From Cryobacterium arcticum (GTDB lineage Bacteria > Actinomycetota > Actinomycetes > Actinomycetales > Microbacteriaceae), in contig NZ_CP016282.1 in NCBI RefSeq assembly GCF_001679725.1, positions 2,170,001-2,234,000 on the forward strand: DNA of 64,000 nucleotides, written 5' to 3'. Below the pieces are notes generated by a model, which made no database searches, was not told the origin of the DNA, and was given only the letters and a program-made list of their open reading frames with translations. Position numbers and translations under genes: made by a program. Below are positions 55,466 through 64,000 of the stretch, piece by piece (positions within the stretch are counted from its first letter, which is position 1; each line of letters opens with the position of its first letter).

Positions 55466-57511
55466 ATGGCCGTCCCCTCGAATCCGTTCCTCGCTCCCAG
55501 CACCCTGCCGTACCAGCTGCCACCGTTCGCGGAGATTCGTGACGAGCACTACCGCCCGGCGTTCGACGCCGGCATGGCCGAGCAACTCGCCGAGGTCGCC
55601 GCCATCACCCAGGATCCGGCGGACCCGACCATCGAGAACACCCTCGTGGCTCTCGAGCGGAGCGGCCAGGTGCTCACGCGCGTGGCCACGGTGTTCTTCT
55701 CGCTCAGCTCGTCCGACTCCACCGACTTCGGTACCGCCCTCGAGGAAGAGCTCGCTCCGCTGCTGGCGGCGCACACCGACGCCATCCGTCTCGACCAGGC
55801 CCTGTACGCGCGTATCGCCGACCTCTATGAGCGCAGGGACGCGCTGGGCCTGGACCCGGAGACCGCCTACCTGCTCGAGCGGTACTACACCGAGTACACC
55901 CTCGCCGGAGCTGGACTCTCCGACGCCGACAAGGACACCCTGCGCGAGCTGAACATGCGACTGTCCACCCTCACCACCCGGTTCGAGAAGAACCTGCTCG
56001 CCGACACCAATGACCTCGCCGTCGTCATCGACGATGTCGCCGAGCTCGACGGCCTCGGCGACGGCGAGATCTCGGCCGCTGCGGAGGCGGCCAGGGAGCG
56101 CGGTCTCACCGGAAAGTACGTCATCACCCTGGTGCTGCCCACCAGCCACCCGTACCTCGCGTCGCTGAGCAACCGTGCCGTGCGGGAACGCCTGCTCACG
56201 GCGTCGCGGTCCCGGGGCATCCGTGGCGGCGAGCACGACAACCGTGACCTGGTGCTCGAGATCACCCGGCTGCGCGCCCGGCGGGCCCGCCTGCTCGGTT
56301 TCGCCAGTCACGCCGCGTACGTCACGGCGGATGAGACGGCGAAGTCCCCCGACGCCGTCGCCGACATGCTCGGCCGGCTCGCCCCCGCGGCAGCGCGGAA
56401 CGCACAGTCCGAGCAGCAGGCGTTGCAGGCGGCGGTGCGCGAGTCCGGCGCCGACTTCGACCTCGCCGCCTGGGACTGGGCGTTCTACACCGAGAAGGTG
56501 CGCCAGGCGACGTTCGACGTGGACACGAGCGACATGCGTCCGTACTTCGAATTGGAACGCGTTCTGCAGGGCGGCGTCTTCTACGCCGCCACCCGCCTGT
56601 ACGGCGTCACCTTCACCGAGCGTCCGGACCTGACGGCGTGGAACCCGGAGGCGCGGGTCTTCGAGGTCGCCGACGAGGACGGCAGCCCGGTCGGCCTGTA
56701 CATCGCCGACTTCTACACCCGCGATTCCAAGCGTGGCGGGGCCTGGATGAACTCGCTCGTCTCGCAGTCCAGCCTGCTGGGAACCCCCAGCATCGTGACC
56801 AACAACCTCAACGTGTCCAAGCCCGCCGCCGGGTCCCCCACCCTGCTCAGCTTCGACGAGGTCAACACGCTCTTCCACGAGTTCGGCCACGCCCTGCACG
56901 GCCTGTTCGCCCGGGTGACCTATCCGCGGTTCTCGGGCACCAACGTGTACCGCGACTTCGTCGAATTCCCCAGCCAGGTCAACGAGATGTGGATGCTCTG
57001 GCCTGAGGTGCTGGAGAACTACGCCAGGCACTACCGCACCGGCGAGGCCATGCCCCAGGAACTCGTGGACCGCATCCGTGAATCCGCCACCTTCAACGAG
57101 GGCTTCTCCACCAGCGAGTACCTCGCCGCCGCACTGCTCGACCAGGCCTGGCACCGCATCGGCGCCGACGACACCGTGACGGATGTGGCCGAATTCGAGG
57201 CCGCCGCACTGGCCGCTGTCGGGCTCGACAACCCGGCGGTGCCCACCCGCTATTCGAGCACCTACTTCGCCCACACCTTCTCCGGCGGCTACGACGCCGG
57301 CTACTACTCCTACATCTGGAGTGAGGTGCTCGACGCTGACACGGTGGCCTGGTTCACCGAGAACGGCGGCCTCACCCGGGCCAACGGCGACAGGTTCCGC
57401 GCCCGGCTGCTGGGCGTAGGCGGCAGCGGTGACCCGCTGGCCGCGTACCGGGACTTCCGCGGCCGGGACGCCCACATCCAGCCGCTCCTCGACCGCCGGG
57501 GCCTCAACTAG
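55466..57511 (+). CDS. M3-family metallopeptidase (peptidyl-dipeptidase Dcp-like)
   Basis: 681 residues, the usual length of Dcp/oligopeptidase A. The zinc motif is in NTLFHEFGHALHGLFA (HEFGH, about 470), with the third ligand Glu in EFPSQVNEMWMLWPEV downstream. N-terminal helical region (DEHYRPAFDAGMAEQLAEVA) and C-terminal TYFAHTFSGGYDAGYYSY match the family. No signal peptide, so cytoplasmic breakdown of short peptides is likely. Transcribed alone, divergent from the methyltransferase gene. Confidence 0.96.
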   Translation: MAVPSNPFLAPSTLPYQLPPFAEIRDEHYRPAFDAGMAEQLAEVAAITQDPADPTIENTLVALERSGQVLTRVATVFFSLSSSDSTDFGTALEEELAPLLAAHTDAIRLDQALYARIADLYERRDALGLDPETAYLLERYYTEYTLAGAGLSDADKDTLRELNMRLSTLTTRFEKNLLADTNDLAVVIDDVAELDGLGDGEISAAAEAARERGLTGKYVITLVLPTSHPYLASLSNRAVRERLLTASRSRGIRGGEHDNRDLVLEITRLRARRARLLGFASHAAYVTADETAKSPDAVADMLGRLAPAAARNAQSEQQALQAAVRESGADFDLAAWDWAFYTEKVRQATFDVDTSDMRPYFELERVLQGGVFYAATRLYGVTFTERPDLTAWNPEARVFEVADEDGSPVGLYIADFYTRDSKRGGAWMNSLVSQSSLLGTPSIVTNNLNVSKPAAGSPTLLSFDEVNTLFHEFGHALHGLFARVTYPRFSGTNVYRDFVEFPSQVNEMWMLWPEVLENYARHYRTGEAMPQELVDRIRESATFNEGFSTSEYLAAALLDQAWHRIGADDTVTDVAEFEAAALAAVGLDNPAVPTRYSSTYFAHTFSGGYDAGYYSYIWSEVLDADTVAWFTENGGLTRANGDRFRARLLGVGGSGDPLAAYRDFRGRDAHIQPLLDRRGLN

Positions 57512-57567
57512 CCCTCCCCGCAGCCCGGTCCGGCCGCAGCCCGGTCAGCCCGTGGGAGCGACGCGGC

Positions 57568-58590
57568 TCAGTGGTACAGCGCGCTGTACGCGTTGATGGC
57601 CGGCTGCCCGCCCAGGTGGGCGTAGAGCACCGTGCTGTCCGGTCCGATGTCACCGGAGCTGACGAGATCGATCAGGCCGGCCATCGACTTGCCCTCGTAG
57701 ACCGGGTCGATGATCACGCCCTCCAGGCTCGCGGTGAGGCGGATGGCGGCGTTCGTCGACTCGACGGGAATCCCGTAGTAGTCCCCGGCCCAGCCCTCGA
57801 GCACGGTGATCTCGTCATCGGCGATCGGCCGGCCGACACCGATCAGCTCCGCGGTGCTGCGGGCGATGCGGGCGACCTGCTCGCGCGTCGCCTCGATCTT
57901 GGCGGAGGCGTCGATGCCGATGACCCGGCGCCGGCGACCGCCGAAGTTGGCCTCCAGGTCGGCGAATCCGGCGATCATGCCCGCGTGAGTGGACCCGGTG
58001 ACGCTGCACACCACGATGGTGTCGAAGAAGACGCCCTGCGCGGCCTCCTGCTCGGCAACCTCGTGTGCCCAGTTGGCGAATCCGAGACCGCCCAGCCGGT
58101 GGTCGGAGGCGCCGGCGGGGATGGGGTACGGCGTGCCGCCCGACGCCTCGACATCGGCTATGGCCTGCGTCCAGGAGTCCTTGAAGCCGATGCCGAAACC
58201 GTCGGCGGAGATGCGCACATCCGCCCCGGTGAGGCGGGAGAGCAGAATGTTGCCGACCCTGTCGTTCACGCTGTCCGGCCAATCCACCCACTGTTCCTGC
58301 ACGAGCACGGCCTTCAGCCCGAGGTGCGCGGCCACCGCGGCCACCTGCCGGGTGTGGTTGGACTGGATGCCACCGATCGAGACCAGGGTGTCTGCGCCCT
58401 GGGCCAGCGCCTCGGGGATGAGGTATTCGAGCTTGCGGGTCTTGTTCCCGCCGAAGGCCAGACCGCTGTTGACGTCCTCACGCTTGGCCCAGATCCGGGC
58501 GCCACCGAGGTGGTCGCTCAGCCGGTCGAGCGGATGAATCGGGCTCGGGCCGAAGGTGAGCGGGTGACGGGGAAAATCTCGCAGTGCCAT
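57568..58590 (-). CDS. acdS: 1-aminocyclopropane-1-carboxylate (ACC) deaminase
   Basis: PLP enzyme that breaks ACC into alpha-ketobutyrate and ammonia (EC 3.5.99.7). 340 residues from ATG 58590. PLP Lys50 in [12 protein letters not shown], Ser77 in [10 protein letters not shown], and the pair that separates true ACC deaminase from D-cysteine desulfhydrase: Glu299 in [10 protein letters not shown] and Leu326 in AHLGGQPA (they correspond to Glu295/Leu322 of the Pseudomonas enzyme). A GntR regulator lies 92 bases upstream on the same strand. ACC deaminase lowers plant ethylene, so plant association is suggested. Confidence 0.95.
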   Translation of the reverse strand: MALRDFPRHPLTFGPSPIHPLDRLSDHLGGARIWAKREDVNSGLAFGGNKTRKLEYLIPEALAQGADTLVSIGGIQSNHTRQVAAVAAHLGLKAVLVQEQWVDWPDSVNDRVGNILLSRLTGADVRISADGFGIGFKDSWTQAIADVEASGGTPYPIPAGASDHRLGGLGFANWAHEVAEQEAAQGVFFDTIVVCSVTGSTHAGMIAGFADLEANFGGRRRRVIGIDASAKIEATREQVARIARSTAELIGVGRPIADDEITVLEGWAGDYYGIPVESTNAAIRLTASLEGVIIDPVYEGKSMAGLIDLVSSGDIGPDSTVLYAHLGGQPAINAYSALYH

Positions 58591-58682
58591 GGGGTCCTTT
58601 GATCTGATCGGGTGTGGGTTGATCGGGTGTGGTGAGGGGGAAGAGAACGTGGTTGGGCGCAACCGTGCGGTGAGGCCCAGGC

Positions 58683-59360
58683 TCAGTCGGCAGGATCCGC
58701 GAGGTGTGCGGTCGCGAGCATCCGGCCCAGGGTCAACCAGTTCTCCCGCACCGCCGTGCCGGCCTCCACAGCCAGTCCATCCGCACACAAACGGATGATG
58801 CGCTCGTGGTCGGCCACCGAGGCGCGCCCGGCGAGGGACGAGAATCGGGCCCGCTCGAGGCGTCTGAGCGTGGGCGTGACCTGCTCGAGCAGTGCCGGCA
58901 GCAGCTCGTTGGCGCTGGCCCGCACGGCGACCGCATGGAAGTCGTCGTCCGCCGCGATGGCGGCGGCCACATCGTTGGCGGCCAGGGCCAGCCTGAACCG
59001 CTCGTTGGCGGCCGTCATCTGGGCGAGATCGGCGGCGGTGAGCTGGGCGACGGCCTCCCGCGCTGCGAGTTCGTGCAACGAAGCGGCGATGGCCTGCGCG
59101 TTCAGAGCGGCCCGTTCGTCCAGCGGAGCCACGATAGTCTGCCGGGCGCGCTCGGTGCGCACCAGGCCCGCCGTCTCGAGGCGGGCGATCGCCTCGCGGA
59201 TGGGTGTGCGGCTCACGCCGAGCCAGGACTCGAGTTCGGCATCGCGCAGTTTCTCCCCCGGTGCCAGCGTGCCGTCCACGATCGCGGTGCGGAGTGACTC
59301 ATAGGCGTAGTCGCGCAGCGAGGCAGGGCGGTGTGAGGAATCAGGAACGGGAACCGGCAT
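58683..59360 (-). CDS. GntR-family regulator (FCD type)
   Basis: 225 residues from ATG 59360; the open frame continues upstream but across the promoter. The winged HTH (about 13-80) includes [20 protein letters not shown] and the recognition helix [20 protein letters not shown]; an all-helical FCD ligand-binding domain follows (about 90-215), with [20 protein letters not shown] carrying typical metal/acid ligands. It sits upstream of acdS and probably regulates it. Known acdS genes are often controlled by an Lrp-type AcdR; a GntR here is a different arrangement. Confidence 0.93.
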   Translation of the reverse strand: MPVPVPDSSHRPASLRDYAYESLRTAIVDGTLAPGEKLRDAELESWLGVSRTPIREAIARLETAGLVRTERARQTIVAPLDERAALNAQAIAASLHELAAREAVAQLTAADLAQMTAANERFRLALAANDVAAAIAADDDFHAVAVRASANELLPALLEQVTPTLRRLERARFSSLAGRASVADHERIIRLCADGLAVEAGTAVRENWLTLGRMLATAHLADPAD

Positions 59361-59396
59361 GCAATATATTAGATATCCCCAGTCGTCTTCTGTCAA
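59361..59396 (-). promoter_or_regulatory. strong promoter of gntR-acdS, nearly leaderless
   Basis: On the minus strand TTGACA (59391-59396) is followed after 17 bases by TCTAAT (59368-59373, 5 of 6 matches to TATAAT). The ATG of gntR (59358-59360) lies only 7 bases after the -10, so the RNA would begin at or within a base or two of the start codon. The -10 overlaps the symmetric ATAT-n5-ATAT element, a possible GntR site. Confidence 0.75.
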
Positions 59397-59460
59397 CTCC
59401 CGCTCGGCGTGCCGGGGGACGCACTCGGTGCGAGTACATCCGCGATTGTCCAGCACGCAA

Positions 59461-59488
59461 AACCGCCCCCGAATAATCGGGGGCGGTT
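59461..59488 (-). terminator. intrinsic terminator of clpX
   Basis: 12-bp perfect stem (AACCGCCCCCGA and its complement), loop ATAA, followed on the minus strand by TTTT. It lies 20 bases beyond the clpX stop. Confidence 0.88.
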
Positions 59489-59508
59489 CATGTACGGCTG
59501 CCGACGGC

Positions 59509-60789
59509 CTAGGCCGACTTGTCTTCGCGGCGAGCAGTGTGCAGCACAATGGTCGGCGCCGCGTTCTCGAGCACCGACTCGCGGGTGACCACGACGCGGG
59601 CTACATCCGTGGAGGAGGGCACCTCGAACATGATCGGCCCGAGGACCTCTTCCATGATGGCGCGCAACCCGCGAGCACCGGTCTTGCGCAGCACGGCGAG
59701 GTCGGCGATCGCCTCGAGGGCCGGCTGCTCGAAGTCGAGCTCCACCCCGTCGAGTTCGAACATGCGCTGGTACTGACGCACCAAGGCGTTCTTGGGCACG
59801 GTGAGGATCTGCATGAGTGCGACCTGGTCGAGCTGAGTGACCGTGGTCACCACGGGGAGCCGGCCGATGAACTCGGGGATCAGGCCGAACTTGTGCAGGT
59901 CCTCCGGCAGCACCTCGCTGAAGAGGTTGATGTCGTCGCCCTTGCTGTGCAGCGGGGCGCCGAAGCCGATGCCCTTTTTGCCCGCGCGCTGGGAGATGAT
60001 GTCGTCGAGCCCGGCGAAAGCGCCCGCCACGATGAACAGCACGTTGGTGGTGTCGATCTGGATGAACTCCTGGTGCGGGTGCTTGCGCCCGCCCTGCGGC
60101 GGCACGGAAGCCACTGTGCCCTCGAGGATCTTCAGCAGGGCCTGCTGCACACCCTCGCCCGAGACGTCGCGGGTGATCGACGGGTTCTCGGCCTTACGGG
60201 CGATCTTGTCGATCTCGTCGATGTAGATGATGCCGGTCTCGGCGCGCTTCACGTCGTAGTCGGCGGCCTGGATGAGCTTGAGGAGGATGTTCTCCACGTC
60301 CTCGCCCACGTAGCCGGCCTCGGTGAGCGCCGTCGCATCCGCTACCGCAAACGGCACATTGAGCCGCTTCGCGAGGGTCTGGGCGAGATAGGTCTTTCCG
60401 CAACCGGTCGGGCCGATGAGCAGGATGTTGGACTTGGCGATCTCGACGTCATCGTGGATGGCGTCGGCCGCGGTCAGCGTGGCACGCGAGCGCACCCGCT
60501 TGTAGTGGTTGTAGACGGCGACGGCGAGGGCCCGCTTGGCGGATTCCTGACCGATGACGTATTCCTCCAGGAATCCGAAGATCTCCCGGGGCTTGGGCAG
60601 TTCGAACTCGCTGCCGGCTTCTTCTGCGCCGGCCTCGGCCAGACGCTCCTCGATGATCTCGTTGCAGAGCTCAACGCATTCATCGCAGATGTACACGCCG
60701 GGTCCGGCAATGAGCTGCTGCACCTGCTTCTGGCTCTTTCCGCAGAAAGAACACTTCAACAAGTCGGCGCTCTCGCCTATTCGTGCCAT
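59509..60789 (-). CDS. clpX: ATP-dependent Clp protease ATP-binding subunit ClpX
   Basis: 426 residues, standard length. N-terminal zinc finger with Cys13, Cys16, Cys35 and Cys38 ([10 protein letters not shown] and [10 protein letters not shown]), then AAA+ core: Walker [16 protein letters not shown], Walker [13 protein letters not shown], sensor and arginine-finger regions, and [14 protein letters not shown], which matches the ClpP-docking area. ClpX unfolds substrates for the ClpP1P2 protease encoded next. It lies 155 bases beyond clpP2, beyond an intervening hairpin, so may have its own promoter. Confidence 0.98.
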   Translation of the reverse strand: MARIGESADLLKCSFCGKSQKQVQQLIAGPGVYICDECVELCNEIIEERLAEAGAEEAGSEFELPKPREIFGFLEEYVIGQESAKRALAVAVYNHYKRVRSRATLTAADAIHDDVEIAKSNILLIGPTGCGKTYLAQTLAKRLNVPFAVADATALTEAGYVGEDVENILLKLIQAADYDVKRAETGIIYIDEIDKIARKAENPSITRDVSGEGVQQALLKILEGTVASVPPQGGRKHPHQEFIQIDTTNVLFIVAGAFAGLDDIISQRAGKKGIGFGAPLHSKGDDINLFSEVLPEDLHKFGLIPEFIGRLPVVTTVTQLDQVALMQILTVPKNALVRQYQRMFELDGVELDFEQPALEAIADLAVLRKTGARGLRAIMEEVLGPIMFEVPSSTDVARVVVTRESVLENAAPTIVLHTARREDKSA

Positions 60790-60870
60790 CCGTGAGCCTC
60801 CTCCATCAATGACGCTGAAACGAGCCTAGCTTGTGCGTGTGACAGATAGGTGCACCACCCCACAAAGCGA

Positions 60871-60902
60871 AACGGCGCGCCGCCCGAAGGCAGCGCGCCG
60901 TT
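60871..60902 (-). terminator. hairpin terminator after clpP2
   Basis: AACGGCGCGC (60871-60880) pairs with GCGCGCCGTT (60893-60902), with one mismatch and 3 further pairs towards a CGAA loop. On the minus strand it is followed by T-rich TTTCGCTTTG, 43 bases beyond the clpP2 stop. Confidence 0.7.
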
Positions 60903-60944
60903 CCCGAAACTACCGGGTGCCGAACGGATGCCCGGCGCCTTTCG

Positions 60945-61631
60945 TTACTTGACGAGCGTCGGAACGTTCTTGCGGCTGGTCAGGATCTGGTCGATCAGAC
61001 CGTACTCGAGCGCCTCGGGCGCGCCGAGGATCTTGTCGCGGTCGATGTCCTTGTGCACCTGCTCCTGGCTGCGGTTGGAGTGGTGGGCCAGAGTCTCCTC
61101 GAGCCATTCGCGCATCCGCTGGATCTCGGCTGCCTGGATCTCGATGTCGGACGCCTGGCCGCCACCCTGGCCGCCGGCCGAGGGCTGGTGGATGAGGATG
61201 CGGGCGTTGGGCAGCGCGAGGCGCTTGCCCGGCGTGCCACCGGCCAGCAGCACTGCAGCGGCGGAGGCCGCCTGGCCGAGGCAGACCGTCTGGATGTGCG
61301 GACGGATGTACTGCATGGTGTCGTAGATCGCCGTCATGGCGGTGAACGAGCCACCGGGCGAGTTGATGTACATAACGATGTCGCGGTCCGGGTCCTGGCT
61401 CTCGAGAACGAGAAGCTGGGCCATGACGTCGTCGGCGGATGCGTCGTCAACCTGCACGCCGAGGAAGATGATGCGGTCCTCGAAGAGCTTGGCGTACGGG
61501 TCCTGGCGCTTGTAGCCGTAAGCGGTGCGCTCCTCGAAGGTGGGGAGGATGTAGCGCGACTCGGGTGCCTGCGGAGCCATTCCGCCGGCGGTCATTCCGC
61601 CGGCACCGTGGCCAAAGTTGGTGAATTCCAT
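60945..61631 (-). CDS. clpP2: ATP-dependent Clp protease proteolytic subunit ClpP2
   Basis: 228 residues. Catalytic Ser123 ([15 protein letters not shown]), His148 ([12 protein letters not shown]) and Asp199 ([12 protein letters not shown]). The 25-residue N-terminal Gly/Met-rich part is the usual propeptide of this paralogue. In actinobacteria ClpP1 and ClpP2 form a mixed double ring that degrades proteins with ClpX or ClpC1. The ATG is 12 bases after the clpP1 stop, so the two are cotranscribed. Confidence 0.97.
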   Translation of the reverse strand: MEFTNFGHGAGGMTAGGMAPQAPESRYILPTFEERTAYGYKRQDPYAKLFEDRIIFLGVQVDDASADDVMAQLLVLESQDPDRDIVMYINSPGGSFTAMTAIYDTMQYIRPHIQTVCLGQAASAAAVLLAGGTPGKRLALPNARILIHQPSAGGQGGGQASDIEIQAAEIQRMREWLEETLAHHSNRSQEQVHKDIDRDKILGAPEALEYGLIDQILTSRKNVPTLVK

Positions 61632-61643
61632 GATCTGCCCGTC

Positions 61644-62243
61644 CTACTTCTTGTTCACTGAGTCGTCGGTGCCGCCGCCGCCGACCACTTCCGTCGCAGA
61701 CTTGCGCAGGTGGTCGACGAAACCGTAGTCCAGAGCCTCCTGGGCGGTGAACCAGTTGTCGCGGTCGTTGTCGATGAGAATCTGCTCGACCGACTTGCCG
61801 GTCTGCTCGGCGGTGAGCTCTGCCATGCGCTTCTTCATGTCCAGGATGACCTTGGCCTGGGTCTGGATGTCGGCGGCCGTGCCACCGAATCCGCCGGACG
61901 GCTGGTGCAGCAGCACCCGGGCGTTGGGGGTGATGTAACGCTTGCCCTTGGTGCCGGAGGACAGCAGGAACTGGCCCATCGATGCCGCCAGTCCGATTCC
62001 CACGGTGACGATGTCGTTCGACACGAACTTCATGGTGTCGTAGATGGCCATGCCCGCGGTGATCGATCCGCCGGGTGAGTTGATGTAGAGGAAGATGTCC
62101 CGCTGAGAATCTTCTGCTGCAAGCAGCAGGATCTTGGCACAAATCTCGTTGGCGTTGTCGTCGCGCACTTCTGAGCCGAGCCAGATAATGCGGTCGTTAA
62201 GCAGCCGGTCAAAAACGCCGGGTGTAAGTGCCATTTCGGCCAT
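61644..62243 (-). CDS. clpP1: ATP-dependent Clp protease proteolytic subunit ClpP1
   Basis: 199 residues from ATG 62243 with CGGAG upstream; a second in-frame ATG at 62234. Catalytic Ser88 ([15 protein letters not shown]), His113 ([13 protein letters not shown]) and Asp162 ([11 protein letters not shown]). The start of the clpP1-clpP2 operon; the upstream region has TATAGA as -10 and an 18-base ClgR-like box. Confidence 0.97.
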   Translation of the reverse strand: MAEMALTPGVFDRLLNDRIIWLGSEVRDDNANEICAKILLLAAEDSQRDIFLYINSPGGSITAGMAIYDTMKFVSNDIVTVGIGLAASMGQFLLSSGTKGKRYITPNARVLLHQPSGGFGGTAADIQTQAKVILDMKKRMAELTAEQTGKSVEQILIDNDRDNWFTAQEALDYGFVDHLRKSATEVVGGGGTDDSVNKK

Positions 62244-62279
62244 GTCGCGCTCCGTTTCACTTGTCGCTTCAGGAATGAA

Positions 62280-62328
62280 TCTATAGGGTCCAACGCGCGG
62301 GAAAGGCTGTGTTCGCCCTCGGCAGATT
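62280..62328 (-). promoter_or_regulatory. clpP1P2 promoter with ClgR-like box
   Basis: TATAGA (-10) lies at 62280-62285; at 17 bases the -35 is poor (AGCCTT). AATCTGCCGAGGGCGAAC (62311-62328) agrees at 12 of 14 informative positions with the ClgR consensus recalled from C. glutamicum work. It is centred about 47 bases upstream of the expected start of transcription, a good place for an activator of a promoter with a weak -35. Confidence 0.55.
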
Positions 62329-62349
62329 CAGCGCAGGACCCGGTACGCA

Positions 62350-62385
62350 GAACGGGCCGGCTGTCCGTGGACAACCGACCCGTTC
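62350..62385 (-). terminator. imperfect hairpin downstream of tig
   Basis: GAACGGG (62350-62356) pairs with CCCGTTC (62379-62385), with CGG/CCG and TGTC/GACA inner pairing and two mismatches. No T-run follows, so its action as a terminator is uncertain; it lies 20 bases past the tig stop and before the clpP1 promoter. Confidence 0.5.
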
Positions 62386-62404
62386 TTCGCCTGACGGCGG
62401 GATG

Positions 62405-63793
62405 CTACTTCTTGGCTGCAGCCTTCTTCTTGGGCTTCGCCTCGGCGGCCGGTGCCTCCTCGACGGCTTCGTCAGAAGCTGCCTCGTCGGTGGCCTCATC
62501 CGCTGCCGGCTCGTCGTCGACGACGGCCGTGAACTCGGACAGGTCGACGGTGGCACCGTTGGAGTCGGTGACAACTGCCTTGCCCAGGGCGATGGCGAGG
62601 GCCTTGTTACGGGCGACCTCGGCGACCATGGAGGGGATCTGGCCGTTGCCGGACAGGGCCTGAACGAATTCGCTCGGGTCCATGCCGTACTGCGAGGCAC
62701 CCTGGATCAGGTACTGGGTGAGCTCGTCCTGGCTGACCTTGACCTTCTCGGCCTCGGCGATGGTGTCGAGGAGGATCTGCTGGCGGAAGGTCTTCTCGCT
62801 GGCTTCGGTGACCTCGGCGCGGTGGGTCTCGTCTTCGAGGCGGTTCTCACCCTCGAGGTGACGGTGCACCTCGTCGGCGATGATCGCTTCGGGGATGGGG
62901 ACCTCGACGGAGGAGAGCAGCTGCTCGATGAGCAGCTCGCGGGCCTGGTTGCCCTGGCCGAAGACCTTGGAGCGGCCGACCTGAACCTTGAGGCTCTCGG
63001 TGAGCTCCGCGATGGTGTCGAACTCGCTGGCGATCTGAGCGAAGTCGTCGTCTGCGGTGGGAAGCTCGCGCTCCTTCACGGCGATGACGGTGACGGTGAT
63101 CTCAGCGGTCTCGCCCTCGTGGTCGCCGCCGAGCAGCTTCGACGCGAAGGTGGTGGTCTCACCGGCGGTGAGGGACTCGAGTGCTTCGTCGATGCCCTCG
63201 ATGAGGTCGCCGGAGCCGACCTCGTAGGAGATGCCGCTGGCGTTGTCGACCTCGACACCGTTGACGGATGCGACGAGGTCGATCTGCGCGAAGTCACCGG
63301 TGGTGGCGGGACGGTCGACGGTGATCAGCGTGCCGAAGCGGCTGCGCAGGGTGTTGAGCTCCTCGGTGACCTCGTCATCGGAGATGTCAACCGCGTCAAC
63401 GGTGAGCTTGAGGCCCTCGTAGGCGGGCAGGTCGATTTCGGGGCGCACGTCGACCTCGATGGCCAGCAGCAGGTCGCCGGAGAAGTCCTTGTCGCTGGGC
63501 CATTCGACGATGTCGGCCTCGGGGCGGCCGAGCGGGCGCAGCTTGTGCTCGTCGACGGCCTTGCGGTAGAAACCGTCGAGGCTCTCGTTGACGGCGTGCT
63601 CCAGCACGGCGGACTTGCCGACGCGCTGGTCGATGATGGGCGGCGGAACCTTGCCCTTGCGGAAGCCGGGGATGTTGATGTCCTCGGCAATGTGCCCGTA
63701 GGCGTGGGTGATGCTGGGCTTCAGCTCCTCAGGGGTCACCGAGATGGTGACCTTGGCGCGTGTGGGGCTCAGCTTTTCGACCGTGGACTTCAC
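62405..63793 (-). CDS. tig: trigger factor (ribosome-associated chaperone)
   Basis: 462 residues from GTG 63793. Ribosome-binding domain with the signature [20 protein letters not shown] (about 42-61), PPIase domain ([20 protein letters not shown]) and a helical C-terminal chaperone domain; the tail is Ala/Glu-rich and ends [10 protein letters not shown]. Trigger factor binds nascent chains at the ribosome exit tunnel, using the loop named above. The usual tig-clpP-clpX order is kept here. A tRNA-Pro gene lies 53 bases upstream. Confidence 0.97.
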   Translation of the reverse strand: MKSTVEKLSPTRAKVTISVTPEELKPSITHAYGHIAEDINIPGFRKGKVPPPIIDQRVGKSAVLEHAVNESLDGFYRKAVDEHKLRPLGRPEADIVEWPSDKDFSGDLLLAIEVDVRPEIDLPAYEGLKLTVDAVDISDDEVTEELNTLRSRFGTLITVDRPATTGDFAQIDLVASVNGVEVDNASGISYEVGSGDLIEGIDEALESLTAGETTTFASKLLGGDHEGETAEITVTVIAVKERELPTADDDFAQIASEFDTIAELTESLKVQVGRSKVFGQGNQARELLIEQLLSSVEVPIPEAIIADEVHRHLEGENRLEDETHRAEVTEASEKTFRQQILLDTIAEAEKVKVSQDELTQYLIQGASQYGMDPSEFVQALSGNGQIPSMVAEVARNKALAIALGKAVVTDSNGATVDLSEFTAVVDDEPAADEATDEAASDEAVEEAPAAEAKPKKKAAAKK

Positions 63794-63846
63794 GTTTAAA
63801 TCTCCTGTGTTCGACAGTTATGTTCGTCAGATGTTCAGGGGGGTGA

Positions 63847-63923
63847 TGGTCGGGGCGACAGGATTCGAACCTGCGACCTCTCGGTCCCAAACCGAGCGCT
63901 CTACCAAGCTGAGCTACGCCCCG
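63847..63923 (-). tRNA. tRNA-Pro(TGG)
   Basis: 74 nt plus encoded CCA. Acceptor stem CGGGGCG/CGCCCCG with A73, D arm GCTCAGCTTGGTAGAGC, anticodon stem CTCGG/CCGAG with loop TTTGGGA (anticodon TGG), variable AGGTC and T arm GCAGG-TTCGAAT-CCTGT. Upstream of tig on the same strand. Confidence 0.97.
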
Positions 63924-64000
63924 GATGTCATCTCACCCGTTGGGGCCACCAGCTTGGCGCGCAGACTCACACGACAGGCGGATTGACCTCCGTCAGTCTA

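Noticed and set aside
58591..58682. Repeated TTGATCGGGTGTGG-like sequence between acdS and gntR
   Set aside because: Only two copies, imperfect, and no symmetry; not enough for an operator or attachment site.

Overview
This window is high-GC chromosomal DNA with dense coding, many GTG starts and many 4-nt stop/start overlaps. The gene set (DUF222/HNH endonuclease, paired ClpP1/ClpP2, RNase E with long disordered tails, a short ValS without a C-terminal coiled-coil arm, a T-box controlled ileS, the glgX-treY-treZ trehalose route) points to an actinobacterium, most likely a member of the Microbacteriaceae. The genus cannot be fixed from the sequence alone. I see no rRNA, CRISPR array, insertion sequence, prophage or replication origin.

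Layout. 1-8466: a 5'-truncated MpaB-type oxygenase faces a minus-strand operon glgX-treY-treZ (glycogen to trehalose), which continues into a double-HTH protein and a two-TM coiled-coil protein. 8585-13573: LLM flavin oxidoreductase, ABC-F ATPase, Cys/Met-metabolism PLP enzyme, small membrane proteins. 13779-18785: a response regulator/histidine kinase pair, a YchJ-like protein, a SOUL haem-binding protein, a YjdM-like zinc-ribbon protein and a PspA-like gene coupled to a membrane-anchored partner. 18918-26054: a housekeeping minus-strand block rplU-rpmA-obgE-proB-proA-(small TM)-nadD-(hypothetical)-rsfS-tRNA-Ala. 26293-29898: DUF4031, then a permease/TIGR03943/propeller operon. 30023-34160: RNase E with a hairpin-rich leader, VKOR, ndk. 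34226-39600: ileS-folC-DUF4233 under an Ile T-box, feeding towards ndk. 39629-46473: a TetR-flanked dipeptide/nickel-type ABC importer. 46662-51682: HNH endonuclease, then valS-GNAT-hypothetical. 51768-55357: methyltransferase, acyl-CoA-ligase-like enzyme and an atypical thiolase. 55466-59360: M3 peptidase, ACC deaminase and a GntR regulator. 59461-63923: clpX, clpP2, clpP1, tig and tRNA-Pro.

How the genes work together. The trehalose operon should convert glycogen or maltodextrin to trehalose: GlgX debranches, TreY makes the terminal trehalosyl unit and TreZ releases it. The rplU-to-rsfS block links ribosome assembly (bL21, bL27, Obg, RsfS) with proline and NAD synthesis. The ileS operon couples isoleucyl-tRNA charging to folate polyglutamylation. 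The clp/tig cluster is protein quality control, with a ClgR-like box in front of clpP1.

Nothing here is a clear-cut new system. The best candidates for a second look are the thiolase-like protein (catalytic Cys replaced by Ser) with its ligase and methyltransferase, the rne leader with four short hairpins, the two uncharacterised proteins at the end of the trehalose operon, the permease/TIGR03943/propeller operon, and a set of 14-15 bp tandem repeats at four separate places.
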